Shown piece by piece: positions 1 through 9,030 of a stretch of DNA of 64,000 nucleotides. The stretch covers positions 1 to 64,000 of the forward strand of contig NZ_JAJISD010000001.1 of the NCBI RefSeq assembly GCF_020880995.1, read 5' to 3'. Position numbers and translations under genes: made by a program. Under the pieces are notes generated by a model. The model had not been told where the DNA came from. It was given only the letters and a program-made list of their open reading frames with translations, and did not search any database. This stretch comes from Reyranella aquatilis (GTDB lineage: Bacteria > Pseudomonadota > Alphaproteobacteria > Reyranellales > Reyranellaceae). Each line of letters opens with the position of its first letter. The first letter of the stretch is position 1.

Positions 1-953
1 CCGCTCCAGCCGCAACCATTGATCGTCCCTCAGAACTTCTCCTTCCACGCCAGCCTCCAAAAGCCAGCGTTGAATCAGAGCTTCAGCCCAAAGGGAATCC
101 TGAAATTGTCACCACGACCTAGAAGCGATGGGGCACGCCGCCATCGAAAAGCGGTCCATATACCTCCGGCTTCCACGAAGAATTTTCTATCTCCACAGTG
201 GCCTGTTCGCGAACGGGTAAACCCGAAGCAGCCTGCACTTCAAAGACGTTGATGCAGCTCAACTCGCTGATCCAGGCGATGAGTTGAAGAGGGTTTTGGC
301 ATTCAAGCAAAACATAGTGGATCAAAGGCTCGTCTTGTTCGAGCGGTTTGCCTGTGTTGAAGAAATAGCACGCAAACTCCTTAGGTGTATTACAAAATAG
401 AGATGCAACCTAAAGAATGAAGAACAGAAAAGCGCGGTTGAGGATACCCGGAGCCTTCCGGCTGCCGCAGCTCCACTCGCCGGATTGCCCTCTGCGGCCG
501 TATCCATTGAAGACTCACCAATCTCGAATGAAGACTCGTCTTTCTTGTGCGATCTCTTCGCTCGTATGGAGGAGACGCGGGCTGCCGGCATGCAAGCGCT
601 CGATGTGGCGCGATCTCGGCTCCTGAGTGGAATGGTTTCCCGCCCCGGAAATGACGAGCGATCCCTCGGTGCCCACGACGCGAACGAATCTCCTTCAGCA
701 ACAGATGTCTGCGTGGGGGCATGTCAAGCTCGGGGAGGTGGACTTCAGAATCGATGGCTGCACTTCACCAAGCTTGAGGAGTTTGAGTTGCGGCGCGATC
801 CCGGGCTAGTGTCCCCGGGAGAAGCGGAGGCGCGGAATAGTCAGGCAGGAACGCATCGAGAGTCCCCCGAGACGCCTGGGTTAGTCTTGCTTTCTATGAA
901 AATTCCGGACCACCTTCGGGTAGCTACAAGCAGAATTCGTGGTAAGATTCAGC
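1..953. other. Stretch without a confident gene
   Basis: Several open frames overlap here on both strands, but none shows a recognisable domain, a convincing ribosome binding site or codon use like the neighbouring genes. The most protein-like is a 68-codon minus-strand frame at 119-325 with a hydrophobic N-terminal part and a TTG start; I do not recognise it. The base composition is visibly less G+C-rich than most of the window, which, with the cyclase-like gene that follows, suggests an accessory segment. No transposase, tRNA or attachment-site duplication was seen. Confidence 0.4.
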
Positions 954-1769
954 ATGAAACCTGCACGTCGTGTTGCGAGCACCTTGGCTTGGAAGTTCAA
1001 TGAGCGGGCCTTAGCGCCTATAACGGGTCTGGTTCTGACTTATGATTTGGAAGAATTTACTTCCTTCCTGATGGTTCCGGATATCCAACAGGCCGCGACG
1101 CTCTATCTCAACTTTATCGACGAACAAGTGCACTGCGTCTTTAACGGAAGCATGCCTCAGTTCGCGAGCCGTGTGCCAGATCTCAATCATCGAGAGCTTT
1201 TTCGTAAGGTGGGAACTCCTATACATCGAAAATTCCTTGGCGACGGGGCCATGTTCATTTTCGACGTGACTGCAATGTCGTCGCGGGAACGGGATTTGCT
1301 AGTAAAGGCCGCCTGTATTCGATCCTGGGACCTAAAGAATTACTTCCATCTCTTGAATGAGGCCGCTCGGGAATTCATGCCGGTGCATGATATGCCCAAG
1401 AACATTCGTTTTGGTGTCACTTACGGGACGATACATGAGCTGAAGCGCTCCGATGGGGAAAGCGAGTTCATAGGTTTCCCGATTAACTTAGCCACCCGAC
1501 TGCAGAAGTATGCCGGGGCCGCATCGTTCTTGGCATCGGCACGGCTCCCTCTTTCTCACGATTGGTTTACCGAACTCGGCTTCGTCAAAGTGCGCCCAAC
1601 GCGATTGCGAAACCGGAACAACGACTACGTCTACATAGATCAGAACGACTTGCGGTCAGCGCCGAGCGACATGTTTGAAGACGTTCTAGATGTACCGCCC
1701 ACGAGTGCGGCTGGCGCAACTGACACGCCAAGCGCTCCCTTGGCTACAGTGCTTGCGAACAAGGATTAG
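954..1769 (+). CDS. Class III adenylate/guanylate cyclase-like protein
   Basis: A stand-alone class III nucleotidyl cyclase catalytic domain of about 271 residues, expected to make cAMP or cGMP in the cytoplasm. The family's functional positions can be read in order: a first metal-binding Asp in TYDLEEFTSF (near residue 32), Lys and the second Asp in RKFLGDGAMFIFD (near residue 95), a dimer-face segment RFGVTYGTI, and Asn/Arg transition-state residues in GFPINLATRLQ (near 180). All key residues are therefore present and it may be active. There is no membrane, HAMP, GAF or FHA domain, so its input is unknown; the last 40 residues look disordered. A GTG at 939 is an alternative in-frame start; I prefer the ATG at 954. 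It has no co-directional partner close by and lies in the less G+C-rich segment, hinting at acquisition by transfer. Confidence 0.72.
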   Translation: MKPARRVASTLAWKFNERALAPITGLVLTYDLEEFTSFLMVPDIQQAATLYLNFIDEQVHCVFNGSMPQFASRVPDLNHRELFRKVGTPIHRKFLGDGAMFIFDVTAMSSRERDLLVKAACIRSWDLKNYFHLLNEAAREFMPVHDMPKNIRFGVTYGTIHELKRSDGESEFIGFPINLATRLQKYAGAASFLASARLPLSHDWFTELGFVKVRPTRLRNRNNDYVYIDQNDLRSAPSDMFEDVLDVPPTSAAGATDTPSAPLATVLANKD

Positions 1770-2176
1770 AGCTTAAAGAAAGCGGGAAACGCGGGCTCGC
1801 AAAGCGGTGTACTCACTTGAGCGCGCCGCAGTTGGAATGCCGGTTGTGTTTGCCGAAACCAACTCGAGGCGCACAGTTTCCCAGCATGCACGTTTTGGAA
1901 GAGAGCAGCCGGCCTTTGGGCCCGGACACACGATTATTGGCGCGCATCTGTGAGATGATTCCGCTGAAAGCTGCGACTTCATGCGCCTGCATGGCGGCTG
2001 GTTTGGTCTGCCTCTGGCCCGATTCGGACAATTTACGGCGGCAAGGATGGTGCACTACAACGTGCGCCATGCATGATCTGCGGAAATGGGCGTGGCAGTC
2101 GTCCAAACGGGTAACGGCGCCGTTCGGCGAATTGACCTGCGCGCTCTTCTACGAGCGCTCGCTCGCCGAGCCGGTC

Positions 2177-2719
2177 ATGCCGCCCGCGAACCCGCTCGGT
2201 GCCTCGATCCGGAGGGCAGAGGAGGGCGACCTCGACACGATCTGCCGGCTCTACGTGGACGACCCCTGGCTCTGGCTCGGCGATGGGCCGCGCGACGAGG
2301 CTGCGCGCGGGCGTTATCTCGACCGGCTGCGGCGCGGCGAGCAATGCTGGTTGGCCTTCGTCGACGGCGTCCTCGCGCATGCCAACTGGACCTGTTTCAA
2401 CTGGGGCGACGCCCTGCCGGGGCACCCGATCCGGCTGCGACCCGGTGAGGTCTACACGACGGACGCCTTCACGCCGCCGGCCTTTCGCGGCAAGGGCGTG
2501 CACGCGCTGGTGCTCGGCACGATGCTTCTCGAGGCGCGCCGGCAGGGCGCCCGGCAGGCTTATACGCTGGGCCAGGTCGACCGACCCGACGCGCACAAGG
2601 GACTGCGCGCCCTCGGTTGGCAGGAATGCGGACGAATCTATTACTTCCTGCCGCGCGGCGCGGCGCGCACGCCGTTCCTCTTCAGGCGAGGCCGCACGGA
2701 TCCGCTGTTCCGCGACTGA
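2177..2719 (+). CDS. GNAT family N-acetyltransferase
   Basis: About 180 residues with a GNAT fold: an opening strand SIRRAEEGDLDTICRLY, a central GEVYTTDAFTPPAFRGKGV segment carrying the acetyl-CoA-binding R-x-x-G-x-G/A-like loop (RGKGV, middle of the protein), the following helix HALVLGTMLLEARRQG, and a C-terminal GLRALGWQECGRIYYF strand typical of the fold. Substrate unknown. The frame stays open upstream to 1817, but that part is cysteine-rich, has different codon use and no domain, so I start at the ATG just before the first GNAT strand. The gene ends a few bases from the truncated LivG-type fragment that comes from the other direction, so it lies directly at a probable recombination breakpoint. 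Confidence 0.68.
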   Translation: MPPANPLGASIRRAEEGDLDTICRLYVDDPWLWLGDGPRDEAARGRYLDRLRRGEQCWLAFVDGVLAHANWTCFNWGDALPGHPIRLRPGEVYTTDAFTPPAFRGKGVHALVLGTMLLEARRQGARQAYTLGQVDRPDAHKGLRALGWQECGRIYYFLPRGAARTPFLFRRGRTDPLFRD

Positions 2720-2726
2720 GCCGCCG

Positions 2727-2783
2727 GGTCACGGCGCGCAGACCGCCGAACTGTACGGAAACGTCGCGGACCTCAAGCAGCAT
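2727..2783 (-). pseudogene. Truncated LivG-type ABC ATPase, N-terminal remnant
   Basis: The minus-strand ATG at 2783 overlaps the last codons of the CoA-binding gene, as expected for the next gene of an operon, and starts MLLEVRDVSVQFGGLRAV. That is the characteristic opening of branched-chain amino-acid-type ABC ATPases (LivG family). Similarity then stops: the Walker A region that should follow at about residue 40 is absent and the frame runs into the opposite-facing GNAT gene. Roughly 19 codons of the original gene remain. The exact end of the homologous part (placed near 2727) is an estimate by eye. The neighbouring operon has therefore been cut here by deletion, insertion or inversion. 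Confidence 0.6.
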
Positions 2784-4155
2784 CGCCGCCCCCGGCTGTC
2801 CCGTGGCGGGCAATCGCGCCCAGCGCCAGGGCGAGTTCGCGCGTCGCGCGATAGGTGGGGATGCGCGCCGCGTGGAGCGGCGCCATGTTCGCGACGTCGG
2901 CATCGCGAGAGGCCCAGTAGACGGCCACCGGCAGGCCGAGCGCCGGCACCGAGCGGGCGAGGCTCTCGGCGAGGTCGGGCCAGGTGGTCGGCACATCGGT
3001 GATCGACACCGCGATCAGATCGGCTTCGCCTGATGCCGCGATCTCCGCCATCACCAGCGGATAGAGGCGCGGATAGTCGCGCCATACCGGCGTGAGGTCG
3101 ACGGGATTGGCGCTGGCGGCATAGGCCGGCAGGTGCCGCGAGATGGCTGCTGTCAGGCGCGCGGAGAAGCGCGGAACGACCATGCCCTGCTCTTCGGCAA
3201 GGTCGGCAATCTCGGTGCCGATGCCGCCGGTGCCGGTGACGATGGCGAGGCGCCTGCCGCGCAAGGGGCGGCCCTGCCAGAGCAGGGCGCGGGCCGCATG
3301 GAGCAGATCGAGTCCGGAATGCACCACGATCGCCCCGGCGGGAAGATCGTTCGACAGGCGCGCGCCGTCTGCCGGGATGCCGACATGGGCGAGCGACGCG
3401 GCCTGCCCGGAGGGCGTGCGGGCGAGCGGGCAGACCACGACCGGCTTGGCCGCGGTGGCCGCCGAAAGTGCCCGGGTGAATGACGGCAGGTCGCGCACCG
3501 ATTCGACATAGAGGCCGATCACGCCTGTGGCCGGATCGCCGGCGAGATGCGCCAGACAGTCGGCCAGCGAGATGTCGACCGTATTGCCGACGTCGCAAAA
3601 GCAGGAGACCGCCATGCCGCTGTCGGCCGCGTACATCGCGAGCGCCATGCCGAAACCGCCGCTTTGCGTCGCCACGCCGAGGCCGGCCGAGCCGCCGGGC
3701 GGCATCAGGGGAATGATCGAGGCGTTCAGTCCGATCGAGGCGTTGAGCAGGCCGACGCAGTTGGGTCCGACAACCCGCAGGCCGGCGCGGCGCGCCGCCG
3801 CCGCCAGCCGCTGCTGCAGGTCCGGTCCGTCGTGCGCGACCTCGCCGAAGCCGCTGGGGATTGCGAGCAGGAAACCGACGAGGCCCGCAGGACAGCGCTC
3901 GATCGCCTCGACGAGACGCTCGCCTGGCGCCAGCGCGATCAGCAGATCGACCGGCTGCGGCAGCGCCTCAACGGAGGACATGGACCGGCGGCCCGCGATA
4001 TCGCTTTCGCCGGGATTGATCGCGATCAGCTCGCCACGGAAGGATGCGGCCAGGCGGGCAAAGACCTGGCCCCCCAGCTTGTCGCTGCTGGCCGAGGCAC
4101 CGAGAACGGCGATCGATCGCGGGGAGAAGAGGCGGGTGAGGTCGGGCGATGTCAT
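2773..4155 (-). CDS. CoA-binding protein, NDP-forming acyl-CoA synthetase alpha-like
   Basis: About 460 residues organised like the alpha part of ADP/NDP-forming acyl-CoA synthetases. The N-terminal CoA-binding Rossmann domain begins LFSPRSIAVLGASASSDKLG; it is followed by succinyl-CoA-synthetase-like flavodoxin domains with VVGPNCVGLLN and ATQSGGFGMALA (near residues 150-185) and a second domain after AIVTGTGGIGTEIADLAEEQG. The family's phosphohistidine is normally in the segment after the second domain and I do not see a clear equivalent, so activity may need a separate ATP-grasp beta subunit or the protein may only bind acyl-CoA. Start chosen at the ATG at 4155, with a weak GGTGAG upstream; an in-frame ATG eight codons earlier is possible. 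It was followed by a LivG-type ATPase gene, now truncated, suggesting an uptake-plus-activation operon for carboxylic acids. Confidence 0.75.
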   Translation of the reverse strand: MTSPDLTRLFSPRSIAVLGASASSDKLGGQVFARLAASFRGELIAINPGESDIAGRRSMSSVEALPQPVDLLIALAPGERLVEAIERCPAGLVGFLLAIPSGFGEVAHDGPDLQQRLAAAARRAGLRVVGPNCVGLLNASIGLNASIIPLMPPGGSAGLGVATQSGGFGMALAMYAADSGMAVSCFCDVGNTVDISLADCLAHLAGDPATGVIGLYVESVRDLPSFTRALSAATAAKPVVVCPLARTPSGQAASLAHVGIPADGARLSNDLPAGAIVVHSGLDLLHAARALLWQGRPLRGRRLAIVTGTGGIGTEIADLAEEQGMVVPRFSARLTAAISRHLPAYAASANPVDLTPVWRDYPRLYPLVMAEIAASGEADLIAVSITDVPTTWPDLAESLARSVPALGLPVAVYWASRDADVANMAPLHAARIPTYRATRELALALGAIARHGTAGGGDAA

Positions 4156-4428
4156 GGCGCGTGTCGGCTCACCATCCATTGAAGTGCAGCAGGAAATCGG
4201 GCTGGTCGCGCAGGATCCCGACGAGGCCCCTTAGCATGACGGCACCGCCGCTGAACATGCAGCCGCAACAGGATGGCGGCGCACGCACGTCCTCACGGTC
4301 CGCTCTCCAGGCTTTCTGTCGCAAGTTCTCCCTTCGGCAATATACTGAGCCGGTGGAGGACCTGTCCCGGGAGTGTCCTCGCGAAGGTTTGCCAATCAAC
4401 TCAGAGCCATCGAATTCACCGACTAGTG

Positions 4429-7400
4429 ATGACCTCCATTCGAGCCTCAGAAATCTCCTGGTCGTATCCCAGCGCCCCGGCACTCGACCTGAACGGCCCG
4501 ACCGTTCCGTTCCGCCCGTTTCGCGAGGACTGGATCGATCGACCGGCCGTCGAGCTGTTTCGATCCGCCGCGGAGGAGTTCGGAGATCATGTCGCCTGCG
4601 AGGATCTCACCGGGCAGCTGACCTACGGACAGGTTTGGGCAGCCTCGCGTCGCCTCGCACACATGATCGATGCCGCCGTTCCGGCCGGCCAACCGGTCGG
4701 TGTGCTGCTGCCGAACGAGGCCGCTTATCCCGTCGCTGTGCTGGCCTGCCTCGCGGCGAACCGGCCCTGCGTGATGATCGATCGTCATCACCCGCAGGAT
4801 CGTGTTGCAGGCATCGTCCGCGACGCAGGCCTCGGGGCGATCGTTCTGAGACAGTCGGACGGCGTCGCTGCCGCGTCGTTGCCTGTGGGCGTTCGCACCA
4901 TCGTGATCGATGAGGCGTTGCAGGACGGCCCGGCGCCCGACGGGCTTCCCGCCGCTCCGGTGCCTCCCCACGAAGCGAGCTTCATCGTCTACACATCAGG
5001 CAGTACCGGGCATCCGAAGGGCATCGTGCTCAGCCAGCGCGCCGTGCTTCATCGTGCCCGTCAGCTCGTCGACGCCGTGCATCTTCGCCCGGATGACAAG
5101 GTGCTGTCGCTCGCTTCGCCCAGCACGATCGGCGGCCTGCAGCAGATCTTCGAGGTCATGCTGTCGGGTGCGACACTGGTCAAGCTGGACCTGTTGCGGA
5201 CCGGTCTCGGCACCGTCCTGCAGGCGATAGCCCAGCGGCGGCTCACCATGATGTTCTCCACGCCGGCCGTCTGGCGCAGCGTTGCGGGCATCCCCGATGC
5301 GGCCGTTGCCCTGGCGTCCCTGCGATGCATCCAGACCTCGGGGGATGCGCTGCTGGCGATCGACTTCGAACGCCTTCGGAGAGTGCTCCCCGCGGACTGC
5401 CACGTGCTCTCCGTCTATGGTGCCACGGAGGCGCCAGCGCTACTGCAGTGGTTCGTGACGTCGAAACTGCCGGATGACGGACCGCGTGTGCCGGCCGGGT
5501 ATCCCTTGCCCGGATTCGCGTTTGCATTGCTGGACGATGCCGGCAACGCCGTGAACGATGGCGAGCCGGGCGAACTGGTGGTCAAGAGCAGCTGGATGTC
5601 GCTCGGCATCTGGGGAAACGGCGCCGTTCAACCCGGTCCGTTCGAGCAGGACCGGAGAGACCTGGCAGCGCCGGTGTACCGGACGGGCGACATCGTGCTG
5701 AAGCGTTCAGACGGTCTTTTCGTGACGCTGGGTCGCAAGGATCGTCAGATCAAGATTCTGGGAAACCGGGTCGAGCCGGCCGAGGTCGAGACCGTTCTTC
5801 GACAGGCGCCCGAAGTCGCCGACGCAGCCGTGGTTGCACGCCGGGTCGAGGGAGACGCGAGATTGCTCGCCTTCTTCGTTCCTCGGGCAGGGGGCTCGTC
5901 GGACACGGCCGCCGCGCTCCGAAGATACCTGAAGGAGAAACTGCCGGCCCATATGCAGCCATCCCAACTCTTCCGGCTCGAAGAGTTACCTCTGTTGCCG
6001 GGACGGAAGGTCGACGAGGAGGCGTTGCTGGCCCATGCCGCCGGGCATTCGCTTGTTCCCTCCGCGGCGTCGTCACAGTTCGAGACGTCCTATCCGACCG
6101 CTCCCGTACTCGACCTCAACGGCCCGACTGTTCCGTTCCGCCGGTTTCGCGAGGAATGGGTCGATCGACCCGTGCTCGACCTTTTCAGACTTGTCGTGGA
6201 TGAATTCGGCGATCAGGTCGCGTGCGAAGATTTCGCCACGCGCCTGACCTACGTTCACTTGTGGGCGGCGTGCCGGCATCTCTCTCGAACGATCGATGCC
6301 TGCGTCGCTGCCGGACAAGCTGTCGGCATACTGCTTCCGAACGAAGCCGCCTATCCCGCCGCGATCCTGGCCTGCCTGGCGGCGAACCGGCCTTGCGTGA
6401 TGATCGATCGTCATCAACCGCAAGAGCGCATCGCCGCGATCGTTCGCGATGCCGGTCTCGCGGCGGTCATCTTGAGGCGGTCGGAGATAACGGACGGTCT
6501 GCTGCTACCGGCCGGCATCCGCACCATCGTGATCGACGAGGCACTGGAAGATCGCCGGCCTCCCGACGAGCTGTCCGGGGCCTCAATGTCCCCGGGTGCG
6601 GCTGCCTTCATCGTCTATACGTCGGGTAGCACCGGGCAGCCCAAGGGCATCGCGATCAGTCAGCGCGCCATCCTGCATCGCGTCGGCCAGCTCATCAACG
6701 CCGTGCATTTTCGCCCGGACGACAGGCTGCTGTCACTTGCCTCTCCCAGCACCATTGCCGGCTTGCAGCACATATTCGAAACCATTCTGACGGGCGCCGC
6801 ACTCGTGAAGCTCGATCTCCAGCGGACGGGTCTTGCCAAGGTGGTGCAGGCAATCGGCGATATGGACGTCACCATGATGTTCACGACGCCGGCGGTGTGG
6901 CGCAGCGTCGCCCAAATCGACAACGTCGCGCCGGCGCTGGCTTCCCTGCGCTGCGTCCATTCCTCGGGCGATGCGTTGCTCGCGATCGATCTCGAGCAGC
7001 TTCGCGGGGTGCTGTCCAAAAAATGCCACGTGCTTTCATCGTATGGGGCCACGGAAGCACCGGCCATCCTGCAATGGTTCGTGCCGCCGGGGTTTGCGGC
7101 GGACGGACCCCGCGTGCCAGCCGGATATCCGTTGCCGGGATACACCGTCGCCCTGCTCGACGAAAACGGGAAGGCCGTGCCGCAGGGGCGGTCGGGCGAA
7201 CTCGTCGTCAGGAGCCCCTGGATGTCACTCGGACTCTGGCGGGGCGGCGCCATTCATTCCGGGCTTTTCCAACAGGACATCGACAGCCGGGAGGCCGTGT
7301 ATCGCACGGGCGACGTCGCTTCGAGGAATGCCGACGGCCTCGTCGTGATGCTCGGCCGCAAGGATCGGCAGATCAAGGTTCTGGGCAACCGTGTCGAACT

Positions 7401-8766
7401 CGGGGAGATCGAGACGGCGCTTCGACAGTTGCCCGAGGTTAGGGATGCTGCAGTCGTGGCCCGGACGATCCTGGGCGAGCCTACGGTGTTGGCTTTCGTC
7501 GTGCTGCGCGAGGCCGGTCCGTCATCCATCGCCGGCACGCTCCGCAAGCACCTGAAGGAAAGGCTTCCGGCGTATATGGAGCCGTCCGAGTTGTTCGTGC
7601 TCGACGAGCTGCCGCTGCTGCCGGGACGCAAGGTGGACGAGGAGGCGCTGCTGGCGCACGCCGCGCAGCGTTCGACGGTCAAGCCTGTAGCTAAGCCTTT
7701 CGAGGACAGCGCCCGCCCGGCGCAGCACTCGATCGATATTGTGAGAGAGGCCTGGCGGCTCGCCCTTGGACGGCCCGCGCTCGGCGATGAGCGCAGCTTC
7801 GACGAGGCCGGCGGCGATTCCCTGCGGCTGCTCCTTCTGGTCCTCCATCTGGAACGATTGTGTGGACGGGCGCTCCCGCTGGATCAGTTTCATGGGGGGC
7901 TCGGGCCCGCTGGGTTCGCACGGGTTCTGGATCGGCTGAAGGACGGGCCGCCGCCAGTGTCTCCGGACGCCCAGCCGATGGTGTTCCTGGTACCGGGAAA
8001 GTGGGGCGACACGCCCCTGCTGGCCCGCTTTCGAATGGCTTGCGCCAAGAGCATCAGGATTGTCCCGACGAGCTATCCCGATCTCGGTGGCCTCGCGCGG
8101 GGCGGTTACGAAGACATCGTTGCGCATCTGCTGGCCCAGATCGAACGGTTCGCGCCGGACGGGCCCATTCTTCTCGCCGGATACTCTCTGGGAGGGGACT
8201 TCGCCTATGCCATCGCCGAGCGGCTGTCGAAGCGCGGCCGCAGGATCTCGGCGCTGCTGGTGCTGGATACGGATGCCGAGCCTTATGACTCCGGGCCGCC
8301 TGCGGAACGGCGCGGCCTTGCGCAACGAGTTTCAACGCTCGGTCGCCTTGCCTGGAAGCGCGACTGGGCGACGATCGCGGAGGCAGTGCTGACCCCATCC
8401 GTGGTTACCAGCCCGGCGGGTATTCGTGCACTTCGGTTCGCTGTGTCTTTTCGCCTTTCAACCGACAATCTATTCATGTTTCGGTTGAGTTGGCATCTGC
8501 GGTCGATGCTCGTGCAGTTTCATCGCGGAGCCTGGATTCGGCAGGCGCCGAACGCTCGGTTGAGCGTTCCGGTGGTGCTTTTCCGTTCGGAGGAGGGCGG
8601 CGTGGACCTGGGTTGGGAGGCCCGCACCGAGAAGCTGACCATCGTTCCGGTGCCCGGCAATCATGTCAGTATGCTCGATCCCGAGAATTCGGAGGACCTC
8701 GTTGCGGAGTTCAACCGAGCGGTCCATACCGCGTGGGGGCACGATGCGGCTCTTTCGGAAGGATGA
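4429..8766 (+). CDS. NRPS-like enzyme with domain order A-A-T-TE
   Basis: A 1,445-residue assembly-line protein without a condensation domain. Adenylation domain 1 spans about 15-535 (A3 YTSGSTGHPKG at 188, A5 YGATEA at 330, A8 GRKDRQIKILGNRVE at 435, A10 lysine near 527). Adenylation domain 2 spans about 550-1075, with A3 at 730 and A10 lysine near 1068; it is a clear tandem duplicate of domain 1. A carrier domain follows with the phosphopantetheine serine in GGDS (S1131), then an alpha/beta-hydrolase thioesterase with GYSLGG (S1253) and a late His near 1412. In both A domains the A4 stretch reads SPSTI(G/A)GLQ, with Ile where amino-acid-activating domains carry the Asp that holds the alpha-amine; this suggests a carboxylic acid lacking that amine, which is inference. 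Start chosen at ATG 4429; a TATACT -10-like box lies at 4341-4346. The lasso-type genes follow on the same strand. Confidence 0.88.
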   Translation: MTSIRASEISWSYPSAPALDLNGPTVPFRPFREDWIDRPAVELFRSAAEEFGDHVACEDLTGQLTYGQVWAASRRLAHMIDAAVPAGQPVGVLLPNEAAYPVAVLACLAANRPCVMIDRHHPQDRVAGIVRDAGLGAIVLRQSDGVAAASLPVGVRTIVIDEALQDGPAPDGLPAAPVPPHEASFIVYTSGSTGHPKGIVLSQRAVLHRARQLVDAVHLRPDDKVLSLASPSTIGGLQQIFEVMLSGATLVKLDLLRTGLGTVLQAIAQRRLTMMFSTPAVWRSVAGIPDAAVALASLRCIQTSGDALLAIDFERLRRVLPADCHVLSVYGATEAPALLQWFVTSKLPDDGPRVPAGYPLPGFAFALLDDAGNAVNDGEPGELVVKSSWMSLGIWGNGAVQPGPFEQDRRDLAAPVYRTGDIVLKRSDGLFVTLGRKDRQIKILGNRVEPAEVETVLRQAPEVADAAVVARRVEGDARLLAFFVPRAGGSSDTAAALRRYLKEKLPAHMQPSQLFRLEELPLLPGRKVDEEALLAHAAGHSLVPSAASSQFETSYPTAPVLDLNGPTVPFRRFREEWVDRPVLDLFRLVVDEFGDQVACEDFATRLTYVHLWAACRHLSRTIDACVAAGQAVGILLPNEAAYPAAILACLAANRPCVMIDRHQPQERIAAIVRDAGLAAVILRRSEITDGLLLPAGIRTIVIDEALEDRRPPDELSGASMSPGAAAFIVYTSGSTGQPKGIAISQRAILHRVGQLINAVHFRPDDRLLSLASPSTIAGLQHIFETILTGAALVKLDLQRTGLAKVVQAIGDMDVTMMFTTPAVWRSVAQIDNVAPALASLRCVHSSGDALLAIDLEQLRGVLSKKCHVLSSYGATEAPAILQWFVPPGFAADGPRVPAGYPLPGYTVALLDENGKAVPQGRSGELVVRSPWMSLGLWRGGAIHSGLFQQDIDSREAVYRTGDVASRNADGLVVMLGRKDRQIKVLGNRVELGEIETALRQLPEVRDAAVVARTILGEPTVLAFVVLREAGPSSIAGTLRKHLKERLPAYMEPSELFVLDELPLLPGRKVDEEALLAHAAQRSTVKPVAKPFEDSARPAQHSIDIVREAWRLALGRPALGDERSFDEAGGDSLRLLLLVLHLERLCGRALPLDQFHGGLGPAGFARVLDRLKDGPPPVSPDAQPMVFLVPGKWGDTPLLARFRMACAKSIRIVPTSYPDLGGLARGGYEDIVAHLLAQIERFAPDGPILLAGYSLGGDFAYAIAERLSKRGRRISALLVLDTDAEPYDSGPPAERRGLAQRVSTLGRLAWKRDWATIAEAVLTPSVVTSPAGIRALRFAVSFRLSTDNLFMFRLSWHLRSMLVQFHRGAWIRQAPNARLSVPVVLFRSEEGGVDLGWEARTEKLTIVPVPGNHVSMLDPENSEDLVAEFNRAVHTAWGHDAALSEG

Positions 8767-8870
8767 TGCAAGAGTCTCCTTCCGGGCTCGCAAAGGACGT
8801 CTGGGCGCAGGGCGCCATCACTTGCGTGGGCAAGTGGCTCGGGCAGTTGCGCAAAGGAGCATGTTCGTGA
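8763..8870 (+). CDS. Possible 35-residue coupled ORF in the NRPS-lasC gap
   Basis: An ATGATG at 8763 overlaps the NRPS-like stop codon (ATGA), the arrangement used for translational coupling elsewhere in this window, and opens a 35-codon frame with no recognisable motif. A second frame (8744-9028, 94 codons, arginine-rich) crosses the same gap and stops three bases before the GTG start of the cyclase gene. Neither resembles a transglutaminase-like B2 leader peptidase, the gene that would normally be expected in a lasso locus. One of them may be translated, or the 260-base gap may be a decayed gene. I cannot decide from sequence alone. Confidence 0.2.
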   Translation: MMQESPSGLAKDVWAQGAITCVGKWLGQLRKGACS

Positions 8871-9030
8871 CGCGCATCCCGGCCGGTCGCTACGTGGAAC
8901 GGAGTTTTTGGCCCGAAACCAGCGAGACGCTTGTGGCGGCTGGATCGGCGCGGCCCCGGTCCAGCCTTGATGGGCTGTGTGCAGGGGAGGCCCGAGCGGC
9001 CTTGCGCTCCGTGCCCTCTCCCGGCTGAAA

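Noticed and set aside
119..325. 68-codon minus-strand frame with hydrophobic start
   Set aside because: It needs a TTG start, has no convincing ribosome binding site and no recognisable family; mentioned only as the best of several weak frames.
1817..2176. Upstream extension of the GNAT gene to a 300-residue protein
   Set aside because: This part is cysteine-rich, lies in the less G+C-rich segment and precedes the first GNAT strand; a natural ATG at 2177 gives a complete domain.
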